NCBI GenBank assembly: GCA_964418515.1
Contig: CAYQLK010000001.1
Coordinates: 1-64,000, forward strand
Length of the DNA: 64,000 nucleotides
Origin: CAYQLK01 sp964418515
GTDB taxonomy: Bacteria; Patescibacteriota; Microgenomatia; CAYQLK01
Direction: 5' to 3'
Shown one piece after another: positions 1-8,958 of the stretch (positions are counted from its first letter, which is position 1; the number at the start of each line of letters is the position of its first letter). The notes beneath the pieces are model-generated. The model had not been told where the DNA came from. It saw nothing but the letters and a program-made list of their open reading frames with translations, and searched no databases. The translations under genes were made by a program, and so were the position numbers.

Positions 1-2
1 AG

Positions 3-77
3 TACCGCCTAGGGGATTCGAACCCCTGATCTCTCGGATGAGAACCGAGTGTCCTAGACCAACTAGACCAAGGCGGC
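3..77 (-). tRNA. tRNA-Glu (anticodon CUC)
   Basis: Read on the minus strand this folds as a 75-nt cloverleaf. The acceptor stem is GCCGCCT/AGGCGGT with one G-U pair at the end, the anticodon stem is CTCGG/CCGAG with loop TTCTCAT, and the T arm is GGGG-TTCGAAT-CCCC. The anticodon CTC lies at 40-42 on the complement and reads the Glu codon GAG. The discriminator base A is at position 3 and is followed by CT, so CCA is not encoded and must be added by a CCA-adding enzyme. Transcription runs leftwards out of the window. Confidence 0.95.
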
Positions 78-110
78 TTAAATAACAATATCCTGCCAAC
101 CGACCGCACG

Positions 111-140
111 ATTATATCCGATTCCTCGGCTTGTGGCCAA
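111..140 (-). promoter_or_regulatory. Promoter of tRNA-Glu
   Basis: On the minus strand a TTGGCC box (135-140) is separated by 18 bases from a perfect TATAAT (111-116). This predicts a start near 104, about 27 bases ahead of the tRNA 5' end. It is divergent to the greA promoter in the same intergenic region. Assigned by sigma-70 consensus only. Confidence 0.6.
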
Positions 141-201
141 TATGATGTCTGGTTTCTGTCAGTCAAGTCAGGTAGTGTGACAGTTATCGGCCGTGGAATC
201 A

Positions 202-230
202 TTGACAAATGATAGTATTTCAATTATCAT
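202..230 (+). promoter_or_regulatory. Sigma-70-type promoter for greA
   Basis: A perfect TTGACA (202-207), a 17-base spacer and TATCAT (225-230) make one of the best consensus promoters in the window. The predicted transcription start is near 237, giving a leader of about 60 nt before the greA ATG at 298. The rest of the 78-297 intergenic region holds the divergent tRNA promoter and the leader hairpin; I see no other gene in it. Confidence 0.7.
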
Positions 231-251
231 CAAGCCCGAAATACAAGATAT

Positions 252-294
252 ACCACAGCTAGATTGATGAAATCGACAGCTAGTGGTTTTTTTT
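252..294 (+). terminator. Terminator-like hairpin in the greA leader (possible attenuator)
   Basis: ACCAC (252-256) can pair with GTGGT (283-287) and AGCT (257-260) with AGCT (278-281), with one bulged A at 282. GATT (262-265) and AATC (271-274) can extend the stem inside. A run of eight T follows at 287-294, only three bases before the greA ATG. This is the shape of an intrinsic terminator, but it lies between the greA promoter and the greA start. It could be an attenuator or could end a short leader RNA. The fold was made by eye. Confidence 0.5.
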
Positions 295-297
295 ATT

Positions 298-771
298 ATG
301 ACTAAAGCTAAAGAAATCCTACTAACAAAAGATTTTTTGGAAAATCTTCAAAAAGAGCACAAAAAGTTAACTGGACCCGAAAGAGTAAGGGTTGCTTCAA
401 GAATTCAGGCCGCTCGTGAAATGGGGGATTTGTCTGAAAATTCTGAGTACGATGCAGCACAAGACGAATTATCTGCTCTCGAAGCTAGAATTACTGATAT
501 CGAAGCGACATTAAAACACGCTAAGGTTCTTCCAGAACACATTGACAATGATCACAAGGTCAAAGTTGGCTCGATTGTGACTGTTAAAGTTGGCGACTCG
601 GAACAGATTTTTACGATAGTTTCTACACCAGAGGCAGACCCTTTGACTAATAGACTTTCTGAAGACTCTCCAGTTGGAAAGTCGCTTATGGGTGCAAAAG
701 TTGGAGACGAGGTTAGTCCTCCGATTGCTTCAAAGCCTGTATACAAAGTAATCTCGATTGAGACAAGATAA
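298..771 (+). CDS. greA: Transcription elongation factor GreA
   Basis: A 157-residue protein, the usual GreA length. GreA enters the RNA polymerase secondary channel and stimulates cleavage of backtracked RNA. The N-terminal part (about 1-75) is the two-helix coiled coil with the family signature R-x-E-MGDLSENSEYDAA. In it the acidic pair D and E at the coiled-coil tip is intact. The C-terminal part (about 80-157) is the FKBP-like fold with the typical ending SPVGKSLMGAKVGDEV. A GTG at 283 is in frame, but it lies inside the leader hairpin and would add five residues not seen in the family, so I chose the ATG at 298. There is no Shine-Dalgarno sequence. It appears monocistronic: lysS has its own promoter. 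Confidence 0.93.
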   Translation: MTKAKEILLTKDFLENLQKEHKKLTGPERVRVASRIQAAREMGDLSENSEYDAAQDELSALEARITDIEATLKHAKVLPEHIDNDHKVKVGSIVTVKVGDSEQIFTIVSTPEADPLTNRLSEDSPVGKSLMGAKVGDEVSPPIASKPVYKVISIETR

Positions 772-793
772 TTTTTTGTTGTAGTAAGTCGTC

Positions 794-822
794 TTGATTG
801 AATGATTGTCTTGGAATATACT
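794..822 (+). promoter_or_regulatory. Promoter for lysS-HD-serS
   Basis: TTGATT (794-799), 17 bases, TATACT (817-822). The predicted start near 829 gives a leader of about 25 nt to the lysS ATG at 854. The following HD gene and serS overlap their upstream neighbours, so this promoter probably serves all three. Confidence 0.6.
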
Positions 823-853
823 CTCCTAAATACAAGTTAGTATTTATAAACTG

Positions 854-2317
854 ATGCCAAGTCCATTATCAGAGCTGAGAAAAATCAGGCTCGACAAATT
901 AAAAAAACTTCAAGATCAAAATATTGAAGGCTATCCTTCAAGCTCAAACAGGTCACACATAATTAAGTCCGCACTAAAGTCTTTGGAAAAAGAAGTAACT
1001 ATTGTAGGTAGGCTATTATCACTTAGATCTCACGGCAAAATTATCTTTGGCGATTTGACGGATTCTAGTGGCCAAATACAAATTCTTTTTAAATCCGATG
1101 GATTAGATAAAACAGTTTTTGAAAATATTTCACTATTAGATATTGGAGACTTTTTAGAAGTTACAGGCAAAGTATTTGTAACAAACGCTGGTCAAACTAC
1201 AGTGGACGTAAAAAAATTCAGACTTCTCGCAAAATCTTTATTACCTATACCGAGTGAATATTATGGTTTGGCTGATATTGAAACAAGGTTAAGAAAACGA
1301 TATCTGGATATATTAATTAATCCCGAGGTTAAAGATATTTTTATTAAAAAAAATAAATTTTGGTCCTCAATGCGGCAGTTTTTAGTTAACGACGAGTTTT
1401 TAGAGGTCGAGATGCCAATTTTGGAAAATATTCCAGGTGGTGCCGAAGCTGAGCCTTTTGTGACTCACCATAATGCCTTAGATAGGGATTTTTACCTGAG
1501 AATTTCATTAGAGTTACCTCTTAAAAAAATGCTTGTCGCTGGATATGAAAAAGTGTTTGAAATAGGAAGGATCTTCAGAAATGAAGGTATTGATGCTGAA
1601 CATCTTCAAGATTACACCCAAATGGAATTTTATTGGGCATACGGAGAGTTCGATAAACTTATGGATTTTACGGAAAAAATGTATCAATTTGTCATTAAAG
1701 AAACCTTTGGAACTTTAAAGTTTGAAAGAGATGGTCAAGTTATAGATTGGTCACGCACTTGGCCAAAACTTGAATATTTAGATTTGTTTAAAAAATACAC
1801 TAACATTGATCTGCTGACCGTTAGTGATGAAGCATTATTTAATTATGCCAAGGCAAACAAAATTGCCTATGAAAAATCAGCAGGACGTGGAAGAATTATT
1901 GACTTAATTTTCAAAAAGAAAATACGAATACTTCCTGAAGTTTCGCTACAACCAGCTTTTTTAATTAATCCTCCAGTTGAGATTGAGCCTTTGGCGAAAA
2001 AGAATTTTAATAATCCTAAAACAGTTCAGCGTATGCAAATATTAGCTTTTGGTTCAGAGTTAGGTAAAGGATTTGGGGAGCTCAATGACCCGATTGATCA
2101 AAGGGAAAGATTTGAAAATCAGATGAAACTCAGAGAAAATGGCGACAATGAGGCTCAAATGATTGATGAGGATTATATTGAAGCAATGGAATATGGAATG
2201 CCTCCATCAGCAGGATTCGGAGTATCTGAAAGACTGTTTTCGGTTCTCATGGGGCTTCCCATTCGTGAGACCGTAATTTTTCCACTGATGAAAGAAGGGA
2301 AAAATGAAAACGAATAA
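854..2317 (+). CDS. lysS: Lysyl-tRNA synthetase, class II
   Basis: A 487-residue class IIb synthetase that activates lysine with ATP and charges tRNA-Lys in the cytoplasm. Residues about 45-135 form the OB-fold anticodon-binding domain. The catalytic domain carries the LysRS block GGAEAEPFVTHHNALD, then motif 2 around R242 (FRNEGID), and motif 3 near the C-terminus with its ATP-contacting arginine at R460. Motif 3 reads GFGVSERL, with Glu where most LysRS have Asp before the arginine; the surrounding IRETVIFPLM is LysRS-like. Somewhat shorter than the 505-residue E. coli enzyme. Its end overlaps the HD gene by 14 bases. Confidence 0.92.
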   Translation: MPSPLSELRKIRLDKLKKLQDQNIEGYPSSSNRSHIIKSALKSLEKEVTIVGRLLSLRSHGKIIFGDLTDSSGQIQILFKSDGLDKTVFENISLLDIGDFLEVTGKVFVTNAGQTTVDVKKFRLLAKSLLPIPSEYYGLADIETRLRKRYLDILINPEVKDIFIKKNKFWSSMRQFLVNDEFLEVEMPILENIPGGAEAEPFVTHHNALDRDFYLRISLELPLKKMLVAGYEKVFEIGRIFRNEGIDAEHLQDYTQMEFYWAYGEFDKLMDFTEKMYQFVIKETFGTLKFERDGQVIDWSRTWPKLEYLDLFKKYTNIDLLTVSDEALFNYAKANKIAYEKSAGRGRIIDLIFKKKIRILPEVSLQPAFLINPPVEIEPLAKKNFNNPKTVQRMQILAFGSELGKGFGELNDPIDQRERFENQMKLRENGDNEAQMIDEDYIEAMEYGMPPSAGFGVSERLFSVLMGLPIRETVIFPLMKEGKNENE

Positions 2318-2906
2318 TTTAACAAGCCTAATAAAATTCTTTTTACGCATTCAATGGACAAAAGAGCTTCCAAGACAAGGGTTCGTCACATTAGGCTTTA
2401 AAAGAAATGAAGCAGACTCTGTTGCTGCTCATTCTTTTGCAACAGCCATTCTTGCTTACGAACTTGCCATTCTTCATAACAAGGAAAATAAAAAACCTAG
2501 AGTCGACGAAAACAAAGTTCTTAAAATGGCGTTGTTTCATGATTTAGCAGAAACAATTGTTGGTGATGTAGGATCGTTTGTAAAATATTTAGAAAAAGGA
2601 AAATTTCGCGATATCGAGGATAAAGGAATGGAAATTCTTGTCGAGGATTTAGTTAACAAAGAAGAGATTCTTAGTTTATACAAAGAGTATTCAGAAAGAA
2701 AAAGTTTAGAGGCCAGGTTTGCCAAAGCAGCAGATCATATTGACGCGATCGCCCAAATTCAAGGTGTCCCGGCGGCAAAACATGAACTTGAGAAAAAAAC
2801 TCATGATATTTTAAAAATCACCCGTTTTCCTTGGCACCAAAAAGCAATTACATTAATTACTTCAGGTAAAATTAAAGGTATTGGAGAAATTAAAGATCAA
2901 AAATGA
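2304..2906 (+). CDS. HD-domain phosphohydrolase (YfbR/HDDC2-like)
   Basis: A 200-residue protein with the metal-binding HD pattern in order: a His in the DSVAAHSFATA helix, the FHDLAE doublet followed by IVGD, and a later Asp in KAADHIDAIAQ. This matches the HD_3/YfbR family, whose characterised members remove phosphate from deoxynucleoside 5'-monophosphates. The exact substrate cannot be read from sequence. It lies between two aminoacyl-tRNA synthetases, overlapping lysS by 14 bases and serS by 4 (ATGA), so it is translated from the same message. A nucleotide-pool role is the family default. Confidence 0.8.
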   Translation: MKTNNLTSLIKFFLRIQWTKELPRQGFVTLGFKRNEADSVAAHSFATAILAYELAILHNKENKKPRVDENKVLKMALFHDLAETIVGDVGSFVKYLEKGKFRDIEDKGMEILVEDLVNKEEILSLYKEYSERKSLEARFAKAADHIDAIAQIQGVPAAKHELEKKTHDILKITRFPWHQKAITLITSGKIKGIGEIKDQK

Positions 2907-4132
2907 TTGATATTAAAAAATTAAAATCCGATCCAGATTGGTTTCAAAAAAAGATTCAAGAAAAGGGCATTAATATTTTGGTTAAAAATGTAGTTGAACT
3001 TGAGAAGGAAAGGAATACGTTTATCAAATCAATTGAAGAACTTAATCAAAAAAGAAAAATTATTTCCAAGTCAAAGAATCCGTCAGAAGAAGGCAAAAAA
3101 ATAAAAGCAGATTTAAAAAAGCTTGAAGAATCTTTAAAAATTGTTGAAACAAAATTTCAAGATACACTTTCTAAAATACCAAATCCAGCCTTCGATGAAG
3201 TCCCGATTGGTGGCGAGGATAAAAGTTTGGTGGTAGGGAAAAATTTCGAACCAGTTAAGTTTAATTTTACTCCTAAAGCCCACGAAGAGTTAGGCAAATC
3301 GCTTAATATTATTGATATTGAATCAGCCGCAAAAGTAAGTGGCTCAAGATTTTATTATTTAAGAGGTAAAGGTGCCGAGTTGGAACTTGCGCTACTTAAT
3401 TATGCTCGCGAAATTATTGCCGAGAAAAATTTTGTATTCATTCTTCCTCCAGTACTAATTAATTCCTTATCTATGAAGGGGATGGGGTATTTAGAGCATG
3501 GTGGCAATGAAGAATCTTATTATCTTGAGAGAGATGATTTATATCTAGTTGGCACTGCCGAACAATCAATTGGTCCAATGCATAGAGATGAAGTACTTAA
3601 TGTAGATCAGCTACCTCTGAGATATATGGGTTATTCTCCTTCATTTCGTCGTGAGTCGGGGAGCTACGGTAAGGACACAAAAGGCATAATTCGCGTTCAT
3701 CAATTTAACAAATTAGAAATGTTTGTTTTTTGTACTCCTGAACAATCGCAATTTGAGCACAATTTAATTTTAGAGCTAGAAAAAACACTTGTTGAAGGTC
3801 TTAAGTTGCCTTATCAAATACTTAATATTGCTTCGGGTGATTTGGGTCTTCCGGCTGCAAAAAAATATGACATTGAGGTTTGGTTCCCGTCACAATTAAG
3901 ATACAGGGAGACTCATTCAACATCCAATACGACTGATTTTCAATCCAGAAGGCTAAATATTAAATTTGTTAACAAAAATAACGAGAAAGAGCTAGTCCAT
4001 ACAGTCAATGGAACAGCCTTTGCTTTTGGAAGAATTATTGCGGCAATTATGGAAAATTTTCAGACCGAATCTGGCTCAATTATAATTCCAGATGTTCTGC
4101 ATAAATATACAGGATTTAAATCAATTGAGTAG
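2903..4132 (+). CDS. serS: Seryl-tRNA synthetase
   Basis: A 409-residue class II synthetase that charges tRNA-Ser (and tRNA-Sec where present). Residues about 1-105 are the long charged antiparallel coiled-coil arm that grips the tRNA-Ser variable arm. The catalytic domain follows, with TAEQ for serine binding, motif 2 as FRRESGSYGKDTKGIIRVHQF and motif 3 as NGTAFAFGRIIAAIMENFQ. The NG(S/T)-x-(L/F)-A start of motif 3 is typical of SerRS. Starts with ATGA overlapping the HD gene stop. The next gene, secA, has its own promoter. Confidence 0.93.
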   Translation: MIDIKKLKSDPDWFQKKIQEKGINILVKNVVELEKERNTFIKSIEELNQKRKIISKSKNPSEEGKKIKADLKKLEESLKIVETKFQDTLSKIPNPAFDEVPIGGEDKSLVVGKNFEPVKFNFTPKAHEELGKSLNIIDIESAAKVSGSRFYYLRGKGAELELALLNYAREIIAEKNFVFILPPVLINSLSMKGMGYLEHGGNEESYYLERDDLYLVGTAEQSIGPMHRDEVLNVDQLPLRYMGYSPSFRRESGSYGKDTKGIIRVHQFNKLEMFVFCTPEQSQFEHNLILELEKTLVEGLKLPYQILNIASGDLGLPAAKKYDIEVWFPSQLRYRETHSTSNTTDFQSRRLNIKFVNKNNEKELVHTVNGTAFAFGRIIAAIMENFQTESGSIIIPDVLHKYTGFKSIE

Positions 4133-4149
4133 CACTCGCAAGACTCGAC

Positions 4150-4178
4150 TGTTATTTTCTACCTTAGTAATTTATAAT
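4150..4178 (+). promoter_or_regulatory. Promoter for secA
   Basis: A perfect TATAAT at 4173-4178 with a weak -35 (TGTTAT at 4150-4155, 17-base spacer). The predicted start near 4185 leaves a leader of about 21 nt to the secA ATG at 4206. Confidence 0.5.
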
Positions 4179-4205
4179 ATTCACTCGTAGGTAAATCACG
4201 ATATT

Positions 4206-6764
4206 ATGTTAGGAAAACTAGGCGGTCTACTTAATTCAAACGAAAAAGAGCTGAAAAAAATTCGGCCATTAATTTCCCAAATTAACGATTTAGAGAAAAC
4301 TTACAAAAAATACTCTGACTCCAAATTAAAATCTAAAACTGTTGAGTTTAAGAAAAAACTAAAAAATGGTTTAAATCTAAACGAAATTTTACCTGAGGCA
4401 TTTGCGGCTGTACGAGAGGCTTCTGAAAGAGCAGTTAAAATGCGTCACTACGATGTACAGCTACTATCCGGGATCGTACTTCATGAGGGAAAAATTTCTG
4501 AGCAAAAAACCGGAGAAGGTAAAACACTTTCCGCGACCTTGCCTGCATATTTAAATGCTTTAGATGAAAAAGGTGTCCACGTTGTAACAGTTAATGACTA
4601 CCTAGCAAAAAGAGACTCTGAGTGGATGAAGCCAATATATGAAAGATTAGGACTCAGTGTTGGGTATATTGTCCACGAAATTCCACCAGGAACCAGTATT
4701 AGAAGAGAGATGTATAAGGCAGATATTACTTACGGAACAAATAATGAATTTGGGTTTGATTATCTAAGAGATAATATGGTTTGGGATCTAAAAAATATGG
4801 TTCAAAGAGGGCATAACTACGCAATTGTCGACGAGGTCGACTCAATTCTTATCGATGAAGCCAGAACGCCGCTAATTATTTCAGCTCCATCTGGAGAGGC
4901 AACTGACAAATATTACACTTTTGCCAAAATGGTAAATAGTCTTAATGCCGAAGTCGACTTCGTTGTGGATGAAAAACTCAAGTCAGCTTCTCTGTCTGAA
5001 GCAGGTATTCAAAAAGTGGAAAAAATTCTTGGAGTCAATAATCTATATGAAACAAACTTTTCAACTATCCATCATATTGAACAAGCAATCAGTGCAAGAA
5101 CTCTGTTCGTAAAAGACAGAGATTACGTTGTTAGGGATAATGAGGTTGTAATTGTTGATGAGTTCACAGGTAGACTAATGGAAGGTAGGCGCTACTCCGA
5201 AGGTTTACATCAAGCTATCGAAGCAAAAGAAAATGTTACTATTCAGGAGGAGAGTCGTACACTCGCAACAATCACATTTCAAAATTATTTTAGAATGTAT
5301 CAAAAGCTTGCAGGTATGACAGGTACAGCCGAAACCGAGGCTGAAGAATTTTTCAAAATTTACAAACTTGATGTAGTTGTTATACCTCCGCACAGGCCAA
5401 ACATTCGAAAAGATTATTCAGATATTGTTTATAAAACCTCAAAAGCCAAGTTTCTAGCTGTAGCTAACGAGGTTAAAGAGCTTCACAAGACTGGGCAGCC
5501 AGTATTAATTGGAACCACTTCAATTGAAAAAAACGAATTATTATCAGAGGTTTTAAAAAAAACAGGTATTAAACATGAAGTGCTTAACGCCAAAAACCAT
5601 ACCAAAGAAGCAGAAATTATTTCCTTAGCTGGTCAGAAGGGTGCAGTTACACTGGCGACAAATATCGCTGGCCGTGGAGTAGATATTAAACTGGAAAAAA
5701 ATGTCGACAAGCTTGGAGGTTTACATATTATTGGTACAGAAAGACACGAGTCACGTCGAATCGATAATCAGTTAAGAGGAAGAGCAGGTAGACAGGGTGA
5801 TCCAGGGTCAACCCGTTTTTATGTTTCATTAGAGGATGACATTATGCGCTTATTTGGTGGAGAATCTATATCAAAAATTATGACTGCGCTTAAACTTCCT
5901 GAGGATACCCCAATCGAAAATGCTATGGTAAGTAGAGCTATTGAAAATGCTCAAAAAAAAGTTGAAGGCCATCATTTCGATAATCGTAAACGGGTCGTTG
6001 AATACGACGACGTAATAAACGTTCAGAGAGAAATTATCTACAAAAAACGAAAAGAAATTCTTGAAGCTCAACAGGGGAATGTTGATTCGGAAAATGATTT
6101 CAAATTCGACTTTAAGCAAAAAATTGAAAATCATATTAACCTTCTGGTCGACACCCACATTAATCAAGCCGAGTCTCCAGATTATAATCAGCTTGGACAA
6201 GATTTTTTCAATATTATTTCTTTTGATCCAAACTCCCAAAAAGTGATTTTGGATGAAATAATCAAGTTAAAATTTGCTGACAAAATTGTCGAATTTTTAT
6301 TAAAAATAATTAGCGACATACACAGCGAACGAGTAAAAAAATACTCAGAAAAATCGGTTGACCAAGCCGAGCTTGTTGTTTCGTTAAGTGTTATTGATAC
6401 TCTTTGGATGGAGCACATTGATACACTTGATGATCTTAGATCGGGAGTTGGTATGCGGGCTTACGCTCAAAGAGATCCACTTGTGGAATATAAAGCAGAA
6501 TCTTACAAATTATTTGAAAAGTTAATTTCTGACATTGATCATGAAACAATTACTCGTGTATTTAAATTCCCAATAGAATCACTAGCTCAAAGTCAAACCC
6601 TGCCTGAAGTTGATCCACTTACCGCTGAAGCCATAGGCGCTCCCGACTCTACAGATCAACCCATTTCAAATAATATTTCTAAAAATGATAGTCCTAAAGT
6701 AGGAAGAAACGACCCCTGCCCTTGTGGATCAAAGAAAAAATTTAAAAAATGCCACGGGAAATAA
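4206..6764 (+). CDS. secA: Protein translocase ATPase SecA
   Basis: An 852-residue motor that drives preproteins through SecYEG. The DEAD-type nucleotide-binding fold has Walker A GEGKT with K106 and the DEVDSILID Walker B. The preprotein cross-linking domain follows around residues 220-370 and the second helicase domain carries GRAGRQGDPGS. The helical wing and scaffold regions are present. The C-terminal SEC-C metal-binding tail is intact, with NDPCPCGSKKKFKKCHG supplying C-x-C and the C-H ligands that bind zinc and SecB or ribosomes. Slightly shorter than the 901-residue E. coli protein, as in many compact genomes. Flanked by gaps of about 70 bases, so probably monocistronic. Confidence 0.96.
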   Translation: MLGKLGGLLNSNEKELKKIRPLISQINDLEKTYKKYSDSKLKSKTVEFKKKLKNGLNLNEILPEAFAAVREASERAVKMRHYDVQLLSGIVLHEGKISEQKTGEGKTLSATLPAYLNALDEKGVHVVTVNDYLAKRDSEWMKPIYERLGLSVGYIVHEIPPGTSIRREMYKADITYGTNNEFGFDYLRDNMVWDLKNMVQRGHNYAIVDEVDSILIDEARTPLIISAPSGEATDKYYTFAKMVNSLNAEVDFVVDEKLKSASLSEAGIQKVEKILGVNNLYETNFSTIHHIEQAISARTLFVKDRDYVVRDNEVVIVDEFTGRLMEGRRYSEGLHQAIEAKENVTIQEESRTLATITFQNYFRMYQKLAGMTGTAETEAEEFFKIYKLDVVVIPPHRPNIRKDYSDIVYKTSKAKFLAVANEVKELHKTGQPVLIGTTSIEKNELLSEVLKKTGIKHEVLNAKNHTKEAEIISLAGQKGAVTLATNIAGRGVDIKLEKNVDKLGGLHIIGTERHESRRIDNQLRGRAGRQGDPGSTRFYVSLEDDIMRLFGGESISKIMTALKLPEDTPIENAMVSRAIENAQKKVEGHHFDNRKRVVEYDDVINVQREIIYKKRKEILEAQQGNVDSENDFKFDFKQKIENHINLLVDTHINQAESPDYNQLGQDFFNIISFDPNSQKVILDEIIKLKFADKIVEFLLKIISDIHSERVKKYSEKSVDQAELVVSLSVIDTLWMEHIDTLDDLRSGVGMRAYAQRDPLVEYKAESYKLFEKLISDIDHETITRVFKFPIESLAQSQTLPEVDPLTAEAIGAPDSTDQPISNNISKNDSPKVGRNDPCPCGSKKKFKKCHGK

Positions 6765-6777
6765 GCTTAGGCTTATT
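6760..6777 (+). terminator. Short inverted repeat after secA
   Basis: AATAAGC (6760-6766) and GCTTATT (6771-6777) form a perfect 7-bp stem with a 4-base loop (TTAG) overlapping the secA stop codon. It is AT-rich and has no proper T-tract, so it is at best a weak terminator or an mRNA 3'-end stabilising hairpin. Confidence 0.25.
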
Positions 6778-6815
6778 AAATTATCAAGAAATGAATTACC
6801 ACCACTCAGGTAGGT

Positions 6816-6821
6816 TACAAT
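6816..6821 (+). promoter_or_regulatory. Possible -10 box for the histidine kinase gene
   Basis: TACAAT at 6816-6821 predicts a start about 11 bases before the ATG at 6839. No good -35 box is visible at the right distance. Confidence 0.3.
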
Positions 6822-6838
6822 AATAAAAATATCATCAA

Positions 6839-8911
6839 ATGACTCCTGCCCCAAAAATATTTTCTGCTAATCTTCGCACAATCATCCTATTGTTGGCTTT
6901 GGTGCTTTTTACGATGGCAAATATTTCTGCTCATCTTTTTATTAAAAGTGCACTTGTTTCAAGTCTCGACCGAGAATTAGAAAAATCTAACCGATCTCAA
7001 GCAGAGGTTGTCCTCTCAAAATTCAATTCAGAAATAGATAGGCATTACTCCGACTTATTAAATCTTGGGAATTATTACGCGAGTAACACAGTTATTGAAA
7101 ACGATAATTTAAAAAACTACGCCCAAAGTTTGATTACATCTAAAAGCATTTTTAACCAAATTGGACTTATTGATGCAAACCTCTCATCAATTGTATCATC
7201 CGACAGCTCTATCCCAGACAAAGATTTTATAAATGATTTTCTTGTTATTCCTGAAATAGATGAATCGATTAAATCAAATGTTATATATAAGGAAGAATTT
7301 GTTGGAGGTCCAATAACTCTTCCGAGCAAGCGAACGCTATTTGTGATTTTTAAACCTGTAGAGATAGTAAACGGATCAACTATTCTATCATTTGGAGTTG
7401 TAGACATTAACCGATTATCCAGAAATGTATTTTCATCTAGTAATGCAGAAAAATTCAATATTTCTGTCAATGTCAATAGTAAGAATTTAATTCCATATGA
7501 GGCAGCAGAAACACAAAAAAATCATCAAATCGACATTGTTTCAGAAGTTGGAAAAGTTGTTTTTAACCTTCAGTTTTTCCCGAAAAACTTTATTACCGAG
7601 TCAGGTCAAATTGCTATACAAATTGTATATGCTTCGATAATTGCCATACAAACTTTGGCGGTGGCAATTTTAATGATATTCATGTCGCAAACACACGAGT
7701 TAGAGAAGAAAGTATCAGAAAGGACAGCTGAAATCTCAGAAAAAAACAAACTCATTACAATCGAAGAAGAAAAGATAAAAAAGATTATCAATAATACGCC
7801 TGTCGGTATTATGGCGATTAGAATCTCTGACCAAAAATTAATTTTTTATAACCAAAAAATTACAGAATTTTTAGGTGCAGATCTTGATTCTGTTTCAACT
7901 GTTAACGAAATAATTGGTGGAGTGAAACCTCAGACAAAAGATGGCGCAAGTTTTGATCTCAGATTAATGCCATACAACCAGACATTAATTTCACATAAAA
8001 CTGAAACTTCAGAAGAGTTAACAATTGAGGTGTCTAATATCAAAAAACAGATAAAGATGGTGTCAATACCGATTAGGCACGAAGATGGGCAGGATGAAAT
8101 ACTTGTTGTATTAACTGATTTAACTGAAGAAGCAAAGTTAGCCGACAATCTTAAAAAAGTTAATTCAGAACTTATGAATATGGACAAACAAAAAGACGAG
8201 TTTTTGTCCGTCACTTCGCACGAACTTAGAACCCCAATGACAACAATTAAAGGTTACGTTGATATGATTTTAAATGGAGACGCAGGTGAAATAAATTCTG
8301 AAATTAAACAATACCTCACTGAAGTCTACAAGAGCGTAAATAGACTAACTTCTCTAGTTAACAATATTTTGACTGTCTCCAAACTACAAAACCGAGCATT
8401 GCTGTTCAATCTCCATCCTGTAGACATAACCAAACTAATAACCGAGAATTTGTCTTCTTGGAAAATATTATCAGGTGATAAGCCAATTGATTTTATATTC
8501 CACCCTTCTTCCGTAGAGATGCCAAAGGTGTTAGTTGATTCAGATAAGGTTATAGAAGTTTTAAATAATTTTATTTCAAACGCTTTCAAATATACTGAAA
8601 AAGGTACGGTTTCATTATTTTTAAAAAATGATGAAAACTTTGTTTATGTGTCAATTCAAGATACGGGTGTGGGAATTGAAAGTACCGAAATCCCCAAAAT
8701 TTTTCAGAGATTTTATAGAATCGACAATTCGCGCTCAAGGAGTCAAGAGGGTAGTGGTCTAGGTTTATATATTGCCAAGGATTTGATTGAAAAAATGCAT
8801 GGGAAGGTATTTGTACATTCTGAAGTTGGAAAGGGGTCTACATTTTCTTTCTCACTACCAATAAATAAGGAGAATAAAACTCCACTTCACAGGGACACTC
8901 AGTTTTCTTAA
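6839..8911 (+). CDS. Membrane sensor histidine kinase with PAS domain
   Basis: A 690-residue sensor kinase. Membrane segments at about 14-35 and 258-281 flank an extracytoplasmic sensor region of some 220 residues of unknown ligand. A charged coiled-coil linker follows, then a PAS domain (about 310-440, starting near IINNTPVGIMAIR). The HisKA domain has the phospho-accepting H461 in SHELRTPMTTIKGY. The HATPase_c domain carries the N box (NNFISNAFKYTEKG), the G1 box DTGVGI near residue 607 and the G2 box GSGLGLYIAKDLIEKM. All catalytic motifs look intact. The response regulator starts 47 bases downstream and is the likely partner. The signal is unknown; the adjacent pilus operon suggests surface or pilus control. 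Confidence 0.88.
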   Translation: MTPAPKIFSANLRTIILLLALVLFTMANISAHLFIKSALVSSLDRELEKSNRSQAEVVLSKFNSEIDRHYSDLLNLGNYYASNTVIENDNLKNYAQSLITSKSIFNQIGLIDANLSSIVSSDSSIPDKDFINDFLVIPEIDESIKSNVIYKEEFVGGPITLPSKRTLFVIFKPVEIVNGSTILSFGVVDINRLSRNVFSSSNAEKFNISVNVNSKNLIPYEAAETQKNHQIDIVSEVGKVVFNLQFFPKNFITESGQIAIQIVYASIIAIQTLAVAILMIFMSQTHELEKKVSERTAEISEKNKLITIEEEKIKKIINNTPVGIMAIRISDQKLIFYNQKITEFLGADLDSVSTVNEIIGGVKPQTKDGASFDLRLMPYNQTLISHKTETSEELTIEVSNIKKQIKMVSIPIRHEDGQDEILVVLTDLTEEAKLADNLKKVNSELMNMDKQKDEFLSVTSHELRTPMTTIKGYVDMILNGDAGEINSEIKQYLTEVYKSVNRLTSLVNNILTVSKLQNRALLFNLHPVDITKLITENLSSWKILSGDKPIDFIFHPSSVEMPKVLVDSDKVIEVLNNFISNAFKYTEKGTVSLFLKNDENFVYVSIQDTGVGIESTEIPKIFQRFYRIDNSRSRSQEGSGLGLYIAKDLIEKMHGKVFVHSEVGKGSTFSFSLPINKENKTPLHRDTQFS

Positions 8912-8945
8912 GTTGTTAGTAGCTAAATGTTTGCGATAATTTCAG

Positions 8946-8951
8946 TATAAT
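8946..8951 (+). promoter_or_regulatory. -10 box placing the transcript start at the regulator ATG
   Basis: A perfect TATAAT at 8946-8951 ends seven bases before the ATG at 8959, so the predicted mRNA begins at or one base before the start codon, implying a leaderless message. The -35 region is poor. This would be the promoter for the regulator and the pilus operon that follows. Confidence 0.45.
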
Positions 8952-8958
8952 CATATCT

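Noticed and set aside
5871..6239. Open minus-strand frame of 122 codons opposite secA
   Set aside because: It is a shadow of the strongly conserved secA frame, has no recognisable domain and an Asn/Phe/Ile-rich composition typical of antisense AT-rich frames.
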